The position numbers and the translations under genes are program-made. Of a stretch of 49,434 nucleotides of DNA, positions 1 to 7,882 are shown in pieces. The notes under the pieces were generated by a model that was not told the origin of the DNA, did not search any database, and saw only the letters and a program-made list of their open reading frames with translations. The stretch is taken from the NCBI GenBank assembly GCA_021780075.1, contig JAJXZL010000021.1, positions 1-49,434 on the forward strand. Direction: 5' to 3'. This DNA comes from Acidobacteriota bacterium (GTDB lineage: Bacteria; Acidobacteriota; Terriglobia; Terriglobales; Acidobacteriaceae). Each line of letters begins with the position of its first letter. The first letter of the stretch is position 1.

Positions 1-14
1 GAATCGAGAACAGA

Positions 15-599
15 ATGGCAGAAGAACTGGAACAATCCGCCGAGCAGCCCAAGCCGGAGCGCAACGAGCGCTTCAAGTGGTACATCCTGCACGCCTATTC
101 GGGCTTTGAGCGCAAGGTGCGCGAGTCCATTGAGAGCCGTATTGCGGCCTTCGGGCTCCAGGACAGGGTCGGGCGGGTGATGATTCCCACCGAGCCGGTG
201 ACGGAGATCGTCAACGGCAAAAAGCGCACGGTCGAGCGGGTGTTCCTACCTGGCTATGTGCTGGTCGAGATGGATCTCGACAACAACCTCTGGCACGTGT
301 TGAAAGACACGCCCAAGGTGACGGGTTTTCTGGGCACGGGCGACAAGCCGGTGGCGCTCTCAGAGGAAGAAGTGAGTTCCATCCTCTTCCGTTCCGAGAC
401 GGCCAAGGACAAGCCTCGCCTCAAGATCAAGTTTGAAAAGAACGAGTCAGTCCGCATCACCGACGGCCCGTTCGCCAACTTCAATGGCGTGGTGGATGAG
501 ATTAACGAAGATCGCGAGACACTCAAGGTCATGGTGACCATCTTCGGACGCTCCACCCCGGTCGAACTGGAGTTCGGCAAAGTCGAAAAGATTGAGTAG
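15..599 (+). CDS. nusG: Transcription termination/antitermination factor NusG
   Basis: NusG binds RNA polymerase, increases its processivity and couples it to Rho or to the ribosome. The 194-residue protein has a short charged N-terminal extension (about residues 1-18), then the NGN domain opening with WYILHAYSGFE and containing the conserved FLPGYVLVEMDL stretch, and a C-terminal KOW domain (about 140-190) with the diagnostic VRITDGPFANFNGVV segment. Length and domain order are standard for bacterial NusG. The start at 15 lies so close to the window edge that only 14 upstream bases are visible; they show no clear ribosome binding site. In most bacteria secE precedes nusG; that region is outside the window. 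rplK follows 161 bp downstream, as usual. Identity is secure. Confidence 0.97.
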   Translation: MAEELEQSAEQPKPERNERFKWYILHAYSGFERKVRESIESRIAAFGLQDRVGRVMIPTEPVTEIVNGKKRTVERVFLPGYVLVEMDLDNNLWHVLKDTPKVTGFLGTGDKPVALSEEEVSSILFRSETAKDKPRLKIKFEKNESVRITDGPFANFNGVVDEINEDRETLKVMVTIFGRSTPVELEFGKVEKIE

Positions 600-740
600 C
601 AGCTTCCAGTTTCCAGCTCCCAGCTTCTAGCCGGTGCGTCATTCTAGCGGACATCGGTTGGGACAGAGCGGGTGGTTGCAACCTCAAAATTTGTAGCAGG
701 AACAACGAGCTGGCAGCTGGCGGCTAGAGCCAAGCAGCTG
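600..740. repeat. CAGCT/AGCTG-rich repeat cluster between nusG and rplK
   Basis: The nusG-rplK spacer begins with closely spaced CAGCTT/CCAGCT copies (600-625) and ends with the complementary AGCTGG units (709-740). An exact 8-base inverted pair, TCTAGCCG (626-633) and CGGCTAGA (721-728), could close a long stem. The arrangement looks like a degenerate intergenic repeat or a leader RNA fold upstream of rplK. Its function is not known to me. Confidence 0.4.
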
Positions 741-760
741 GTTCCTGAAGGAAACATCGT

Positions 761-1198
761 ATGGCGCCTCCGAAGAAAGTATCCACTTACGTCAAGCTGC
801 AGATCGAAGCCGGCAAGGCTACGCCCGCGCCTCCCGTAGGCCCCGCGCTGGGCCAGGCGCAGGTCAACATCATGGAGTTCTGCAAGCAGTTCAATGCCCG
901 CACGCAGAACAAGGAAATGGCCGGGCTCATCATTCCGGTTGTCATCACCGTTTACGCCGACCGCAGCTTTTCCTTTGTCACCAAGACGCCGCCTGCGGCG
1001 ATTCTGCTGAAGAAGGCCGCCGGTTTGGCCAAGGGATCGGGCACGCCCAACAAGGACAAGGTGGGCAAGGTGACTGAAGCGCAGGTGCGCGAGATCGCCA
1101 CGCAGAAGATGCCCGACCTGAACGCCGCCTCAGTGGATGCGGCCGTCAAGAGCATCAAGGGCACAGCACGCTCCATGGGTATTGAAGTCGTCGGCTAA
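761..1198 (+). CDS. rplK: 50S ribosomal protein L11
   Basis: L11 forms the base of the GTPase-associated stalk with 23S rRNA and is needed for factor-dependent GTP hydrolysis and the stringent response. The 145-residue protein shows the family hallmarks: [20 protein letters not shown] at the N-terminus (rRNA and thiostrepton region), the hinge around [15 protein letters not shown], and a C-terminal RNA-binding domain ending [20 protein letters not shown] ribosome binding site lies 7-13 bp before the ATG. The gene follows nusG as in most bacteria. rplA, which almost always comes next as a co-transcribed partner, is absent here: rplK is followed by a strong hairpin terminator and a convergent gene, and rplA lies 8 kb further on. 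Confidence 0.98.
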   Translation: MAPPKKVSTYVKLQIEAGKATPAPPVGPALGQAQVNIMEFCKQFNARTQNKEMAGLIIPVVITVYADRSFSFVTKTPPAAILLKKAAGLAKGSGTPNKDKVGKVTEAQVREIATQKMPDLNAASVDAAVKSIKGTARSMGIEVVG

Positions 1199-1223
1199 CG
1201 ACGTATTGTTTGCCTGCAAGACG

Positions 1224-1249
1224 AAGGCCCTCCCCGCGGGGAGGGCCTT
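1224..1249. terminator. Bidirectional intrinsic terminator after rplK
   Basis: AAGGCCCTCCCC (1224-1235) pairs perfectly with GGGGAGGGCCTT (1238-1249), giving a very stable GC-rich hairpin with an A-tract on one side and a short T-tract on the other. It lies 26 bp after the rplK stop and 34 bp before the stop of the convergent patatin gene, so it probably ends both transcripts. It closes the nusG-rplK unit ahead of the 8 kb interruption. Confidence 0.8.
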
Positions 1250-1283
1250 TCTGCATCTGTGCGCAGCCTGTAAATCGCTGTCC

Positions 1284-3536
1284 TTAGAACCAGCGCCCAA
1301 CGGTGAAGAACACTTTGCGGCGTCCTGCGTCGCCCACGGAGACGCCAAAGGTAATCACACCCAGGGGCGTCGCGGCCACCACTCCCGTGGTTCCGTCCTG
1401 GCGCAGGATCGCCCTTGCATCCGGAGACCAGATCTCGCCTGCCTCGTAGCCGAGAATGGCATATAGGCCCTGACCCATTCCGGTGGGCATGGGTGCGACA
1501 CGGTGCATGTAGCCGGCGCGTGCCAGGTAGGTATCTGTGCCGCGGTACTCATCAAACGACGAGGCGGAGAGGCGCATCGGACCGCCCAGAGTGAAGCGAT
1601 AGGGCTCGGCCACACGCGCCCGCATATAAGAGTTGATATCGGCTCCGATTCCGAAAATATTGTTCTGCTTCCACGGGTGCGTCTGCGTGAACGAGAAGCG
1701 AATCAGCGGGGCATTGTCGCTGCCCACGGCATGGTAAAAAGCCCCGGCCGCGGCGGAAATACGAAAGCCGCTGGGCGAAATGGAACCGGCTGACAACTCA
1801 TCCAGACTGACGCGCAAAAGGCCGGTCTGCGCGGTTCCGGAAAGGTAGGAGCCGCCGTCATTGCCGGTGCGCAGGCTCCAGCGTGTATCCATGGCGCTCC
1901 ACCGGGCCGCGATCTGCAGGTGATTGTTGACGGTGCGGCCCGCCTCCAGACCGGCCTCCAAATTCTGCTCGAAGCGCTCGGCGATGCGCTTCTGGTTGGC
2001 CCACATATATACCGGCTCTCGCAGGATGCGCGTCACCGGCTGCACGAAGTACCCGCTGGGGCTGAGCTGGCGGTAATACTCGGCAGAAAGGTCGGTGAGG
2101 TAGCCGATGCGCGCGCCCGCGCGAAATTCTGAACCGTAGCCACCCAGGTTCTGATCGATGAGCCTGAGATCCAGTTCGCCCTGGGTGATGTTGGAGGTGG
2201 AAGCTGCCAACTCCGGTCCAACCAGCAGGAAAGGAGGGCCGTTGGGGTCTTTGCGCAGATGGACGAGTATGCCCGTATCCCCGGCGGCATCGGCGGGCTG
2301 GGCAAGCATCTCATACGTTGCCCCGTAGACGCCATTGGCCTGGACGCCCTTCAGGCCGGAGAGAATTGCCTGGGATGAAGCCAGCTTACCCTCTGCGGGC
2401 TTCATGTCCCGCTTCACCTCGCGGACGGCGCCCGGTTCGCCGCCCTCCACGCGGACCTGGCGCAGCACGCCCGGCGGCGCTTGACGCCGTGCATCGCGCG
2501 CATTCAGATAGGCCTGCCAGTCCGTGCCGTCCAGGGCATAGCGCATCAGCGCGGCACGGTTTTGCTCCGCAGCCTTGTAGCCGGCCTCAATCAGTTGGGT
2601 GGCCTTGCTGAAGTCGGTGGTGGAAAAGCCGCTCAGGGGTACTCTCACGACTACATCCGCCAGCGCCTCGGATTGGTCCACGTTATGCGCGATGCCAGCC
2701 GCGAAGGCGCGGTTGAGCACCGCAACAATTGAGCTCGTGTCCACGCCCAGCAGCGGCCCATCCGAAATGCGCACCGCGATGACAATCTCGGCATGCAGCT
2801 CATGACGCAGCACGTCGGTGGGAAGATTGTCGAGAATTCCGCCGTCCACCAGGTAGTGGCCGTCGCTCCCCTGCACTGGGGGAAACACACCTGGAATGGA
2901 GATGGAGGCCCGCACTGACTGGCTAAGAGGTCCGCTGGCAAAGCTGACCGAATGCAGGGTATTCAGGTCAGTGGCCACGCAGCGAAAAGGTGTGGGAAGC
3001 AGGTCGTAGTTCAGGTCATGCCCGTTGTAGTTGAAGAACTCGCGGCTCAGGAACTCGTTGACACCGAGATCGGCCAGCAGGGCATTGCGCAGGCCCAAGC
3101 CGTTCTTGAGCCCGATGGAGAGGCCTTGGGGAATATCGCGGCGGTCCTGGCGGCGGCGATAGCTGACATCGGCATAGGGTGCGTGCAGCGTGAAGACGCT
3201 TGAAATGCTGCTGTCGAGCGCCAGAGCGCGCAGTTCCGCCGGGGTGCGGCCCGTGGCATAAAGCCCCCCGATCAGCGCGCCCATGCTGGTGCCGGAGAGA
3301 CGGTCCACCGGAATATGGTTCTCATCCATCCACTGCAGCACGCCGATGTGAACCAGGCCCAGCGCGCCCCCGCCCTCAAGCGCCAGCCCGATCACCGGCC
3401 GGTTCGACGGCACGACCGCAGGCAGAGGGGAACGGGCTGCGTCAGGCGCGGGATGGGAAACAGCCGGCTGTTGCCCCCCAGCGGCAGAGGCAAACAGGAG
3501 AGCGGCAATAAAAGTCGCGGCAGATTGTCTGACCAT
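1284..3536 (-). CDS. Patatin-like phospholipase, type Vd (PlpD-like) autotransporter
   Basis: Predicted surface-exposed or released lipase. The 750-residue protein has a signal peptide (about 1-21), a patatin lipase domain with the glycine-rich oxyanion loop GGGALG (55-60), nucleophile motif GTSMG (Ser84) and DGG (Asp231) completing the Ser-Asp dyad. A POTRA-like linker follows (about 355-440), then a beta-rich region (about 445-750) ending in GRWF, the terminal aromatic residue expected of an outer-membrane barrel. Patatin-POTRA-barrel order is that of Pseudomonas PlpD, the type Vd secretion prototype. The start has GGGAG 8 bp upstream. It is convergent with rplK and divergent from the SnoaL-like gene. 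Family assignment is firm; substrate and fate of the passenger domain are inference. The barrel extent was judged by eye only. Confidence 0.9.
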   Translation of the reverse strand: MVRQSAATFIAALLFASAAGGQQPAVSHPAPDAARSPLPAVVPSNRPVIGLALEGGGALGLVHIGVLQWMDENHIPVDRLSGTSMGALIGGLYATGRTPAELRALALDSSISSVFTLHAPYADVSYRRRQDRRDIPQGLSIGLKNGLGLRNALLADLGVNEFLSREFFNYNGHDLNYDLLPTPFRCVATDLNTLHSVSFASGPLSQSVRASISIPGVFPPVQGSDGHYLVDGGILDNLPTDVLRHELHAEIVIAVRISDGPLLGVDTSSIVAVLNRAFAAGIAHNVDQSEALADVVVRVPLSGFSTTDFSKATQLIEAGYKAAEQNRAALMRYALDGTDWQAYLNARDARRQAPPGVLRQVRVEGGEPGAVREVKRDMKPAEGKLASSQAILSGLKGVQANGVYGATYEMLAQPADAAGDTGILVHLRKDPNGPPFLLVGPELAASTSNITQGELDLRLIDQNLGGYGSEFRAGARIGYLTDLSAEYYRQLSPSGYFVQPVTRILREPVYMWANQKRIAERFEQNLEAGLEAGRTVNNHLQIAARWSAMDTRWSLRTGNDGGSYLSGTAQTGLLRVSLDELSAGSISPSGFRISAAAGAFYHAVGSDNAPLIRFSFTQTHPWKQNNIFGIGADINSYMRARVAEPYRFTLGGPMRLSASSFDEYRGTDTYLARAGYMHRVAPMPTGMGQGLYAILGYEAGEIWSPDARAILRQDGTTGVVAATPLGVITFGVSVGDAGRRKVFFTVGRWF

Positions 3537-3612
3537 CGATAGTTCTCCCAGGTGAAGAGCCTTGCATCCAACTTACGCTCTCCCGGCCGGGATGGCGGGA
3601 TGTGCATTGGGT

Positions 3613-3645
3613 ACTTCGGTATGCGAAGTCCCAGCCTTGTAGAAT
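3613..3645 (+). promoter_or_regulatory. Candidate promoter with inverted repeat upstream of the SnoaL-like gene
   Basis: A TAGAAT -10-like hexamer (3640-3645) is preceded by an exact inverted repeat, ACTTCG (3613-3618) and CGAAGT (3624-3629), which would overlap the -35 region. The -35 itself is weak. The repeat could be an operator in this divergent 158-bp region. Confidence 0.3.
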
Positions 3646-3694
3646 GGATAGCTTTGGGTTGGAATCCAGGAGTCCATATGCTGGAGGGATCGCG

Positions 3695-4219
3695 ATGAAG
3701 AGAGCTTTGCTGGCTTGCGTGATGATGCTTGGCGGTGGCATGGCCTGCGCACAAACAGGCATGGACGGCGGGTCCGGCGCAACCGCGCGTGGAGGCGCAT
3801 GCGCCGATGCGGGTGCGTTGCGCGCCGCGCAGCAGATTGTGAATGCCTGGAAAGAGGGCTACAACGGCGGCGACGCAGCCGGGGTCGCTGCGCTGTATAC
3901 CGAAGACGCCTACTACCTGACGCAGCACTTTGCCACCGGCATCGTGCATGGGCGCGCCGGCATCCAGGCCTACGTGCAGCGCGGGGTCGATGCGAAGTAC
4001 CACATCGACTCAATCAAAATTGTGCATGTGGGATGTGCGGGGGAGTTCATGTACGTGATTACGCGCTATGAATCCACCAATGCCGGGCAAAAAGCATTTG
4101 GCGTGAACCTTGTGGTGGCCGGCAAGACCGGGAATGTCTGGCGCATTGTGGCACACGAGGCCGCCGTTCCCGACCCCGCCACTGCGATCCAGCAGTTGGA
4201 TATTCCGCGCTCGCACTAA
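3695..4219 (+). CDS. Secreted SnoaL-like / SgcJ-EcaC family protein (NTF2 fold)
   Basis: A 174-residue exported protein with an NTF2-like fold. A signal peptide (residues 1-20, ending ACAQ) is followed by a SnoaL/DUF4440-type domain, recognised from the helix AAQQIVNAWKEGYNGGDAAGVAALYTEDA, the tract GIVHGRAGIQAYVQRGVD, and the final beta-strands with WRIVAHEAA. This fold serves as a cyclase, isomerase or ligand-binding module in many families; nothing here fixes a substrate. The start at 3695 is chosen because GGAGGG lies 6 bp upstream and the signal peptide begins there; an in-frame ATG at 3602 would add a non-signal extension. The gene stands alone on the + strand between minus-strand genes, inside the region that separates rplK from rplA. 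Confidence 0.8.
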   Translation: MKRALLACVMMLGGGMACAQTGMDGGSGATARGGACADAGALRAAQQIVNAWKEGYNGGDAAGVAALYTEDAYYLTQHFATGIVHGRAGIQAYVQRGVDAKYHIDSIKIVHVGCAGEFMYVITRYESTNAGQKAFGVNLVVAGKTGNVWRIVAHEAAVPDPATAIQQLDIPRSH

Positions 4220-4224
4220 ATACG

Positions 4225-4259
4225 AGGACCGCAGAAACCTTGTGCGGTCCTGCGGTCCT
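4225..4259. terminator. Bidirectional terminator with duplicated 3' arm
   Basis: AGGACCGCA (4225-4233) can pair with TGCGGTCCT at 4243-4251 or with the overlapping tandem copy at 4251-4259. A short T-tract follows the second copy. It sits between the stop of the SnoaL-like gene and the stop of the tiny minus-strand gene, so it can serve both. Confidence 0.55.
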
Positions 4260-4368
4260 ATTTCGGCGGAGCCGGCGTGAAGATTTCGCGCCTGCTGGTC
4301 GGTTCGGGTTTGGGCTTTGGCTTGGGCGCCTTCTTCGTTTCTTTTCTGCCTTTGTCTTTGCTTCCCAT
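4258..4368 (-). CDS. Tiny lysine/proline-rich hypothetical protein
   Basis: A 36-residue reading frame beginning MGSKDKGRKE and continuing with a KPKPKPEP run, ending FTPAPPK. It is very basic, lacks hydrophobic segments and is probably cytosolic or nucleic-acid-associated. I recall short SKDKG-type proteins annotated as hypothetical in several phyla, but this was not searched. An in-frame ATG at 4380 would give 40 residues; neither start has a convincing ribosome binding site. The stop falls at the edge of a hairpin that would terminate it, and the gene lies downstream of the M14 peptidase on the same strand. It could be a chance frame; the SKDKG opening is the main argument for it. Confidence 0.45.
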   Translation of the reverse strand: MGSKDKGRKETKKAPKPKPKPEPTSRREIFTPAPPK

Positions 4369-4384
4369 GCGTGAAAGCATGACA

Positions 4385-4453
4385 CAAAAGGGCCTTTTGG
4401 GCAAAGACCCTTTTGCTTAAATCCGCCTCCGCCGCTTGTGGGCTGTGGAGGCG
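4385..4453 (-). terminator. Two hairpins downstream of the M14 peptidase gene
   Basis: Immediately after the M14 stop, CGCCTCC and GGAGGCG (4424-4430 / 4447-4453) form a 7-bp stem. Next, CAAAAGGG and CCCTTTTG (4385-4392 / 4408-4415) form an 8-bp stem whose minus-strand 3' side runs into TTTTG. Together they are a plausible terminator for the minus-strand transcript. Confidence 0.5.
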
Positions 4454-7429
4454 CTACTGCTTGCCGGATGCCGCGGCTTCATGCCCCAGGTGCTCATGCT
4501 GCAGAATCGCATTGAAGACCAGCGCATAGGTGCCGATCGTCTCGCCGCGATAGATGGGGTTGTTGCCGAACAGCAGCACGCTGCCCTGGCCCAGATGCGC
4601 GTTGACTACGATGGCGTGTTCCGCGATGGAACTGCCCTTGTCGAGCAGTCCGTCGAGCAGCAGGGTCTTGTTGTCGGCAAAGCGCAGAATCACGTCAGGC
4701 CGCAGCTCGGTGGGAATCACCAGCGGGTTGTTGCGCATCTGGTCCTCGTTGAGTTGCTTGGCCTGCCAGGGTTGCGTCTTCGGCAACGGTTCCGGTTCTG
4801 TAATCGTACGGCCCTGCGGTACGTCGCCGTCCCCCACCGTGCCGCGGCCAGTAGGGCGCTTCGTATAGGGGTCCATCAACATGCGTCCGCGCGACTGGCC
4901 CAGTGTGTTGCTTAGGTTGAAGGCCATGCCGTTGGCGCTCATCACCGGAACTCCCGCTCCGAAGCCGAAGGCAACAGGATTTTCTCCGTCAACAAAAACT
5001 GCGTTGAGCACAGAGCCGGTAACGCGCGCCCCGTTCGCCGGAGCCACGCTTACCCCTGGCGCAAGGCCGGTCTCAATGGCGAATCGTGCTGTGTCTTCGC
5101 AGGTAATGAGCAATCCGCCTTGCTCCACAAAGCTCCTCAGGTGCGCGAGGCCGTCATAGCCCAGCCCCGGGCGGATATCCGGTGTGCTGTCAAGGCGGCC
5201 AAGGTTGGGCGTGAGTTCCGTCTTCTGCCACGGCATGGGGTTGTTCCACATGGGCAGGCCGTTCAGGATTTGCAGCGTGGAGACGCGCCCCACGGGAGCG
5301 AAAACGATCACGTCATACTTGGCCCGCAGGTCGCTTTCCTTTGCGACGGTCTGCGTGCTGATGTAGTCAAAAGGCACTCCTTCCGCGTCGAAGGCATAGC
5401 GCCACCAGCCCTCGGTCTGCGTTGAAAGCCAGGTGTGCATCACGGCGATGCGTGGTGCGCTCACCGCGTGTGACTGCGTTATTGGTGCCGCGCTCAGCCG
5501 CACGGCGTTGAGCGATAAATCATGCAGCGTACCGGCCAGGCTGTCCTCTGAGGTGCCGGTAATCAGCAGCGAGCCGGCAGGGAAGTGCTGTTCGCCCGCA
5601 TCAAACGGCTTCTCCACCGATTCGATATGCGCGCCCTTGAGCTTGTAGACAAGCGAAAGCAGCGAAACCTGGCCCGTGTTGGCCACGGCAACGATCGAGC
5701 CTGTGCCCTGTAGTTTGCCTGCCAGCGCGGCCGGATCGGTCAGCGGAGTCATCCCAGCCTTCAGAATTGATGTATCGGGAACGCGCACCGCGCTCACATT
5801 GAACAAGTGAGGGAACGACCAGCCCGTATCGTCATAGGGATGCTTCTGCGGATCATCCGGCGCCCAGAACTGGCGGTCCAGCAGCGCGTCGGCAATGCGC
5901 GAGTAGGGCTGATCCATGCGCACCACAATGCTGCCCGCGGCAAAGGTTTCCTGCTTCGGCTTGTCGCCGCGCTTCTCGCCTGGCACCGTGCAGGTGGCGG
6001 CAGCGGTAAGTTGCTGCACCTCCACATGCTGGAGCTTGAGCACCTTCAGCAACTCGACGATGCGGTTGGTCTGAGCGGCATCCGGGGGAATCACATAGGC
6101 CGCAGGCCCCTCCAGCGAGGGCTTCTCCACGGAGCGCTTGCTCTTGATGTAGTAGTTCTCAAGAAAGTGCTGTGTGTGGCGCGAGAAATAGGAAAGGGTC
6201 GAAAGCAGCGCCGTCTCTTCATAGTTGTTGTTGTCGCGCTGCGACCACATGACCACGGGCAGCGGCGGATTTTGCCGGTACCATGTGCGCGAATATTCCT
6301 CCGGGTCCAGGATGCGCTTCTCCGTGTCCGCACCGCCGTTGCCAAACGTCTCATAGAGCCGGCTGATGCCGTTGTGCATCGCGGCCATAAACATCAGGTA
6401 ACCGGGACTCCACGTGTCAAAGTCGCCGTGGGTAAACACGCCGGGCATGCCGAAACTCTGCATCTGCGATGCGTTGTTCCAGCCCAACTCTGCCCACTCG
6501 TCGGCCAGCGTAGGGTCAACCCATGCGTTATAGGGGCCGTCGCCCACGGTGTTGTCGTAGAGGAACGGGACAGACTCATGCAGGTCATGCAGCACCTGCG
6601 CATGCCAGTTGAGATAGTTGTTGAGCACGTTGCGGCTCAGGTCCAGCGTCAGGCCCATGGCGTCTCGGTTGTTGTCATGCGCCACGTAGTGGCCCCAGTA
6701 AAGCAGTCGCGGCCACTTCTCGTCGGGATGCGCCTTGTGCCATTTGTACACGTCCACCATGCGGTCGCGGCCATCCACTTCAACCACTGGCGTGATGAGC
6801 ACGATCATGTGCGATCGGATGTACTTGATGTACGGCGCGTCATCCACCGCCAGCCGATAGGCCAGCTCCATCAGCGCCGTCGGCGCGCCCGTCTCCGGCG
6901 AGTGGATGGTGCCGGTGATGTAGTAGACCGGCCAGCTCTTGTCGATCAGTGTGCGCGCCTTGGCGTCATCCATGCCGATGGTGCGCGGGTCAGCAAGCTG
7001 CGCCAGCCGCGCGTCATTTTCTTTGGCCGCATTCAGCAGTTCGGGATCGGCTATGGCGGCGGCAATCATCTCGCGGCCTTCTTCGGTGTGGCCGATGCTA
7101 AAAACCTTCACCCGCGGGCTTGCGGCCTCCAGCATGCGGAAATACTTGTACACATCCTCCGCGTAGGGCAGCATGTCCGGCGCGCCGGAAACGTCGCCAA
7201 GCACCTTCGCGGGTGTAGGCACGGTCTTCGAGGCAGGCAGATAGTTCACCAGCGGCGAGATGAATTGCTTGTCCGTCGTGTACTTTTGAATTTGGTCGGT
7301 GTAGTGCTGGTCTATGGGCTGGGCTGGGTCGCGGGCATATTGCGAGTCAAGCATTTGGCCAGCCAGCGGCAGGTTTACACAGCACAAAACTGCAACGGCA
7401 AAAATGAACGCAAACGGTGAGCGTCTCAT
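4454..7429 (-). CDS. Secreted M14-family zinc carboxypeptidase, large form
   Basis: A 991-residue exported metallopeptidase. After a signal peptide (1-25) comes an M14 carboxypeptidase domain with the zinc motif HSPE (His176, Glu179) in TGTIHSPETGAP, the substrate-carboxylate motif NNRD (253-256), and the probable third zinc ligand in HDLHES (His281 or His284). The C-terminal half contains a Rossmann-like stretch (YDVIVFAP followed by LRSFVEQGGLLITCED) resembling the class I glutamine-amidotransferase/ThuA fold. The start at 7429 is chosen because AGAGGAC precedes it and the signal peptide begins there; the longer in-frame extension upstream overlaps a sulfatase remnant on the other strand and looks non-coding. 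Substrates are unknown. It probably degrades peptides or proteins in the periplasm or outside the cell. Two hairpins follow the stop. Confidence 0.88.
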   Translation of the reverse strand: MRRSPFAFIFAVAVLCCVNLPLAGQMLDSQYARDPAQPIDQHYTDQIQKYTTDKQFISPLVNYLPASKTVPTPAKVLGDVSGAPDMLPYAEDVYKYFRMLEAASPRVKVFSIGHTEEGREMIAAAIADPELLNAAKENDARLAQLADPRTIGMDDAKARTLIDKSWPVYYITGTIHSPETGAPTALMELAYRLAVDDAPYIKYIRSHMIVLITPVVEVDGRDRMVDVYKWHKAHPDEKWPRLLYWGHYVAHDNNRDAMGLTLDLSRNVLNNYLNWHAQVLHDLHESVPFLYDNTVGDGPYNAWVDPTLADEWAELGWNNASQMQSFGMPGVFTHGDFDTWSPGYLMFMAAMHNGISRLYETFGNGGADTEKRILDPEEYSRTWYRQNPPLPVVMWSQRDNNNYEETALLSTLSYFSRHTQHFLENYYIKSKRSVEKPSLEGPAAYVIPPDAAQTNRIVELLKVLKLQHVEVQQLTAAATCTVPGEKRGDKPKQETFAAGSIVVRMDQPYSRIADALLDRQFWAPDDPQKHPYDDTGWSFPHLFNVSAVRVPDTSILKAGMTPLTDPAALAGKLQGTGSIVAVANTGQVSLLSLVYKLKGAHIESVEKPFDAGEQHFPAGSLLITGTSEDSLAGTLHDLSLNAVRLSAAPITQSHAVSAPRIAVMHTWLSTQTEGWWRYAFDAEGVPFDYISTQTVAKESDLRAKYDVIVFAPVGRVSTLQILNGLPMWNNPMPWQKTELTPNLGRLDSTPDIRPGLGYDGLAHLRSFVEQGGLLITCEDTARFAIETGLAPGVSVAPANGARVTGSVLNAVFVDGENPVAFGFGAGVPVMSANGMAFNLSNTLGQSRGRMLMDPYTKRPTGRGTVGDGDVPQGRTITEPEPLPKTQPWQAKQLNEDQMRNNPLVIPTELRPDVILRFADNKTLLLDGLLDKGSSIAEHAIVVNAHLGQGSVLLFGNNPIYRGETIGTYALVFNAILQHEHLGHEAAASGKQ

Positions 7430-7470
7430 AGTCCTCTTTTCAAAAGGGGTCTTGCACAGGATGCGCGGCA

Positions 7471-7746
7471 GATGGACGGCAATCGCTTGCCGATATCCAA
7501 GAACTATACAGCGTCCAACTCGGATGCGGGCAGCGCTTCTCCCGCGCCAACCTGAAGAAGCGCCAGATGGACGTCTATGATCGGCTCGTGGCCGAGTGGT
7601 TTGCCTGGAACGCCACCATGCTCCCGGAGATCGACGCCAGCTACACTGATAGCTTTTCTGGAGCAATGCTTGCCGACCACATTGGCAGTCCCGAGGCGAC
7701 CGGAAAGGCCGATAACCCCACGCCACCCCCGGCAAGCCCGCATTGA
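7471..7746 (+). pseudogene. 3' remnant of a sulfatase (arylsulfatase-type) gene
   Basis: In the + frame that ends with TGA at 7744-7746 the translation reads DGRQ, then ELYSV at 7501, a degraded LGCGQRF where sulfatases usually have DPGER or similar, then VYDRLVAEWFAWNATMLPEI and a tail with ADHIG. This order (ELY, PGE-like turn, a helix and WNATMLPE) matches the C-terminal end of secreted sulfatases. No start codon or N-terminal sulfatase domain (CxPSR, alkaline phosphatase-like core) is present upstream; the frame runs directly into the 5' end of the divergent M14 gene. I read this as the leftover end of a deleted gene. The assignment rests on motif memory, not a search. Confidence 0.5.
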
Positions 7747-7766
7747 GCGTAGCTGCGCTTTACACA

Positions 7767-7821
7767 AAATGACCCCTGCCGCCCTACGGCTATGTATCCA
7801 CCGTAGGGTTGCAGGGGGTCA
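7767..7821 (-). terminator. Long hairpin terminator after the VWFA-like gene
   Basis: TGACCCCTGC (7770-7779) plus CCCTACGG (7782-7789) pair with CCGTAGGG (7801-7808) plus GCAGGGGGTCA (7811-7821), with one bulge and a small internal loop. On the minus strand the hairpin is followed by TTTTGTG. It lies 61 bp after the stop of the VWFA-like gene, and can equally insulate the sulfatase remnant side. Confidence 0.75.
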
Positions 7822-7882
7822 CTTTCATATCAAGCCTGCCGGCGCTCAGCGGACTGCATGTCCGGGGGCGCTTGAGCGCGTT

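Noticed and set aside
5807..7420. A 537-codon plus-strand frame opposite the M14 peptidase
   Set aside because: The minus-strand M14 frame has signal peptide, zinc motifs and ribosome binding site; the plus frame has none.
7430..7735. 5' extension of the M14 frame
   Set aside because: Arg/Trp-rich sequence without a signal peptide, lying opposite the sulfatase remnant; AGAGGAC before 7429 marks the true start.
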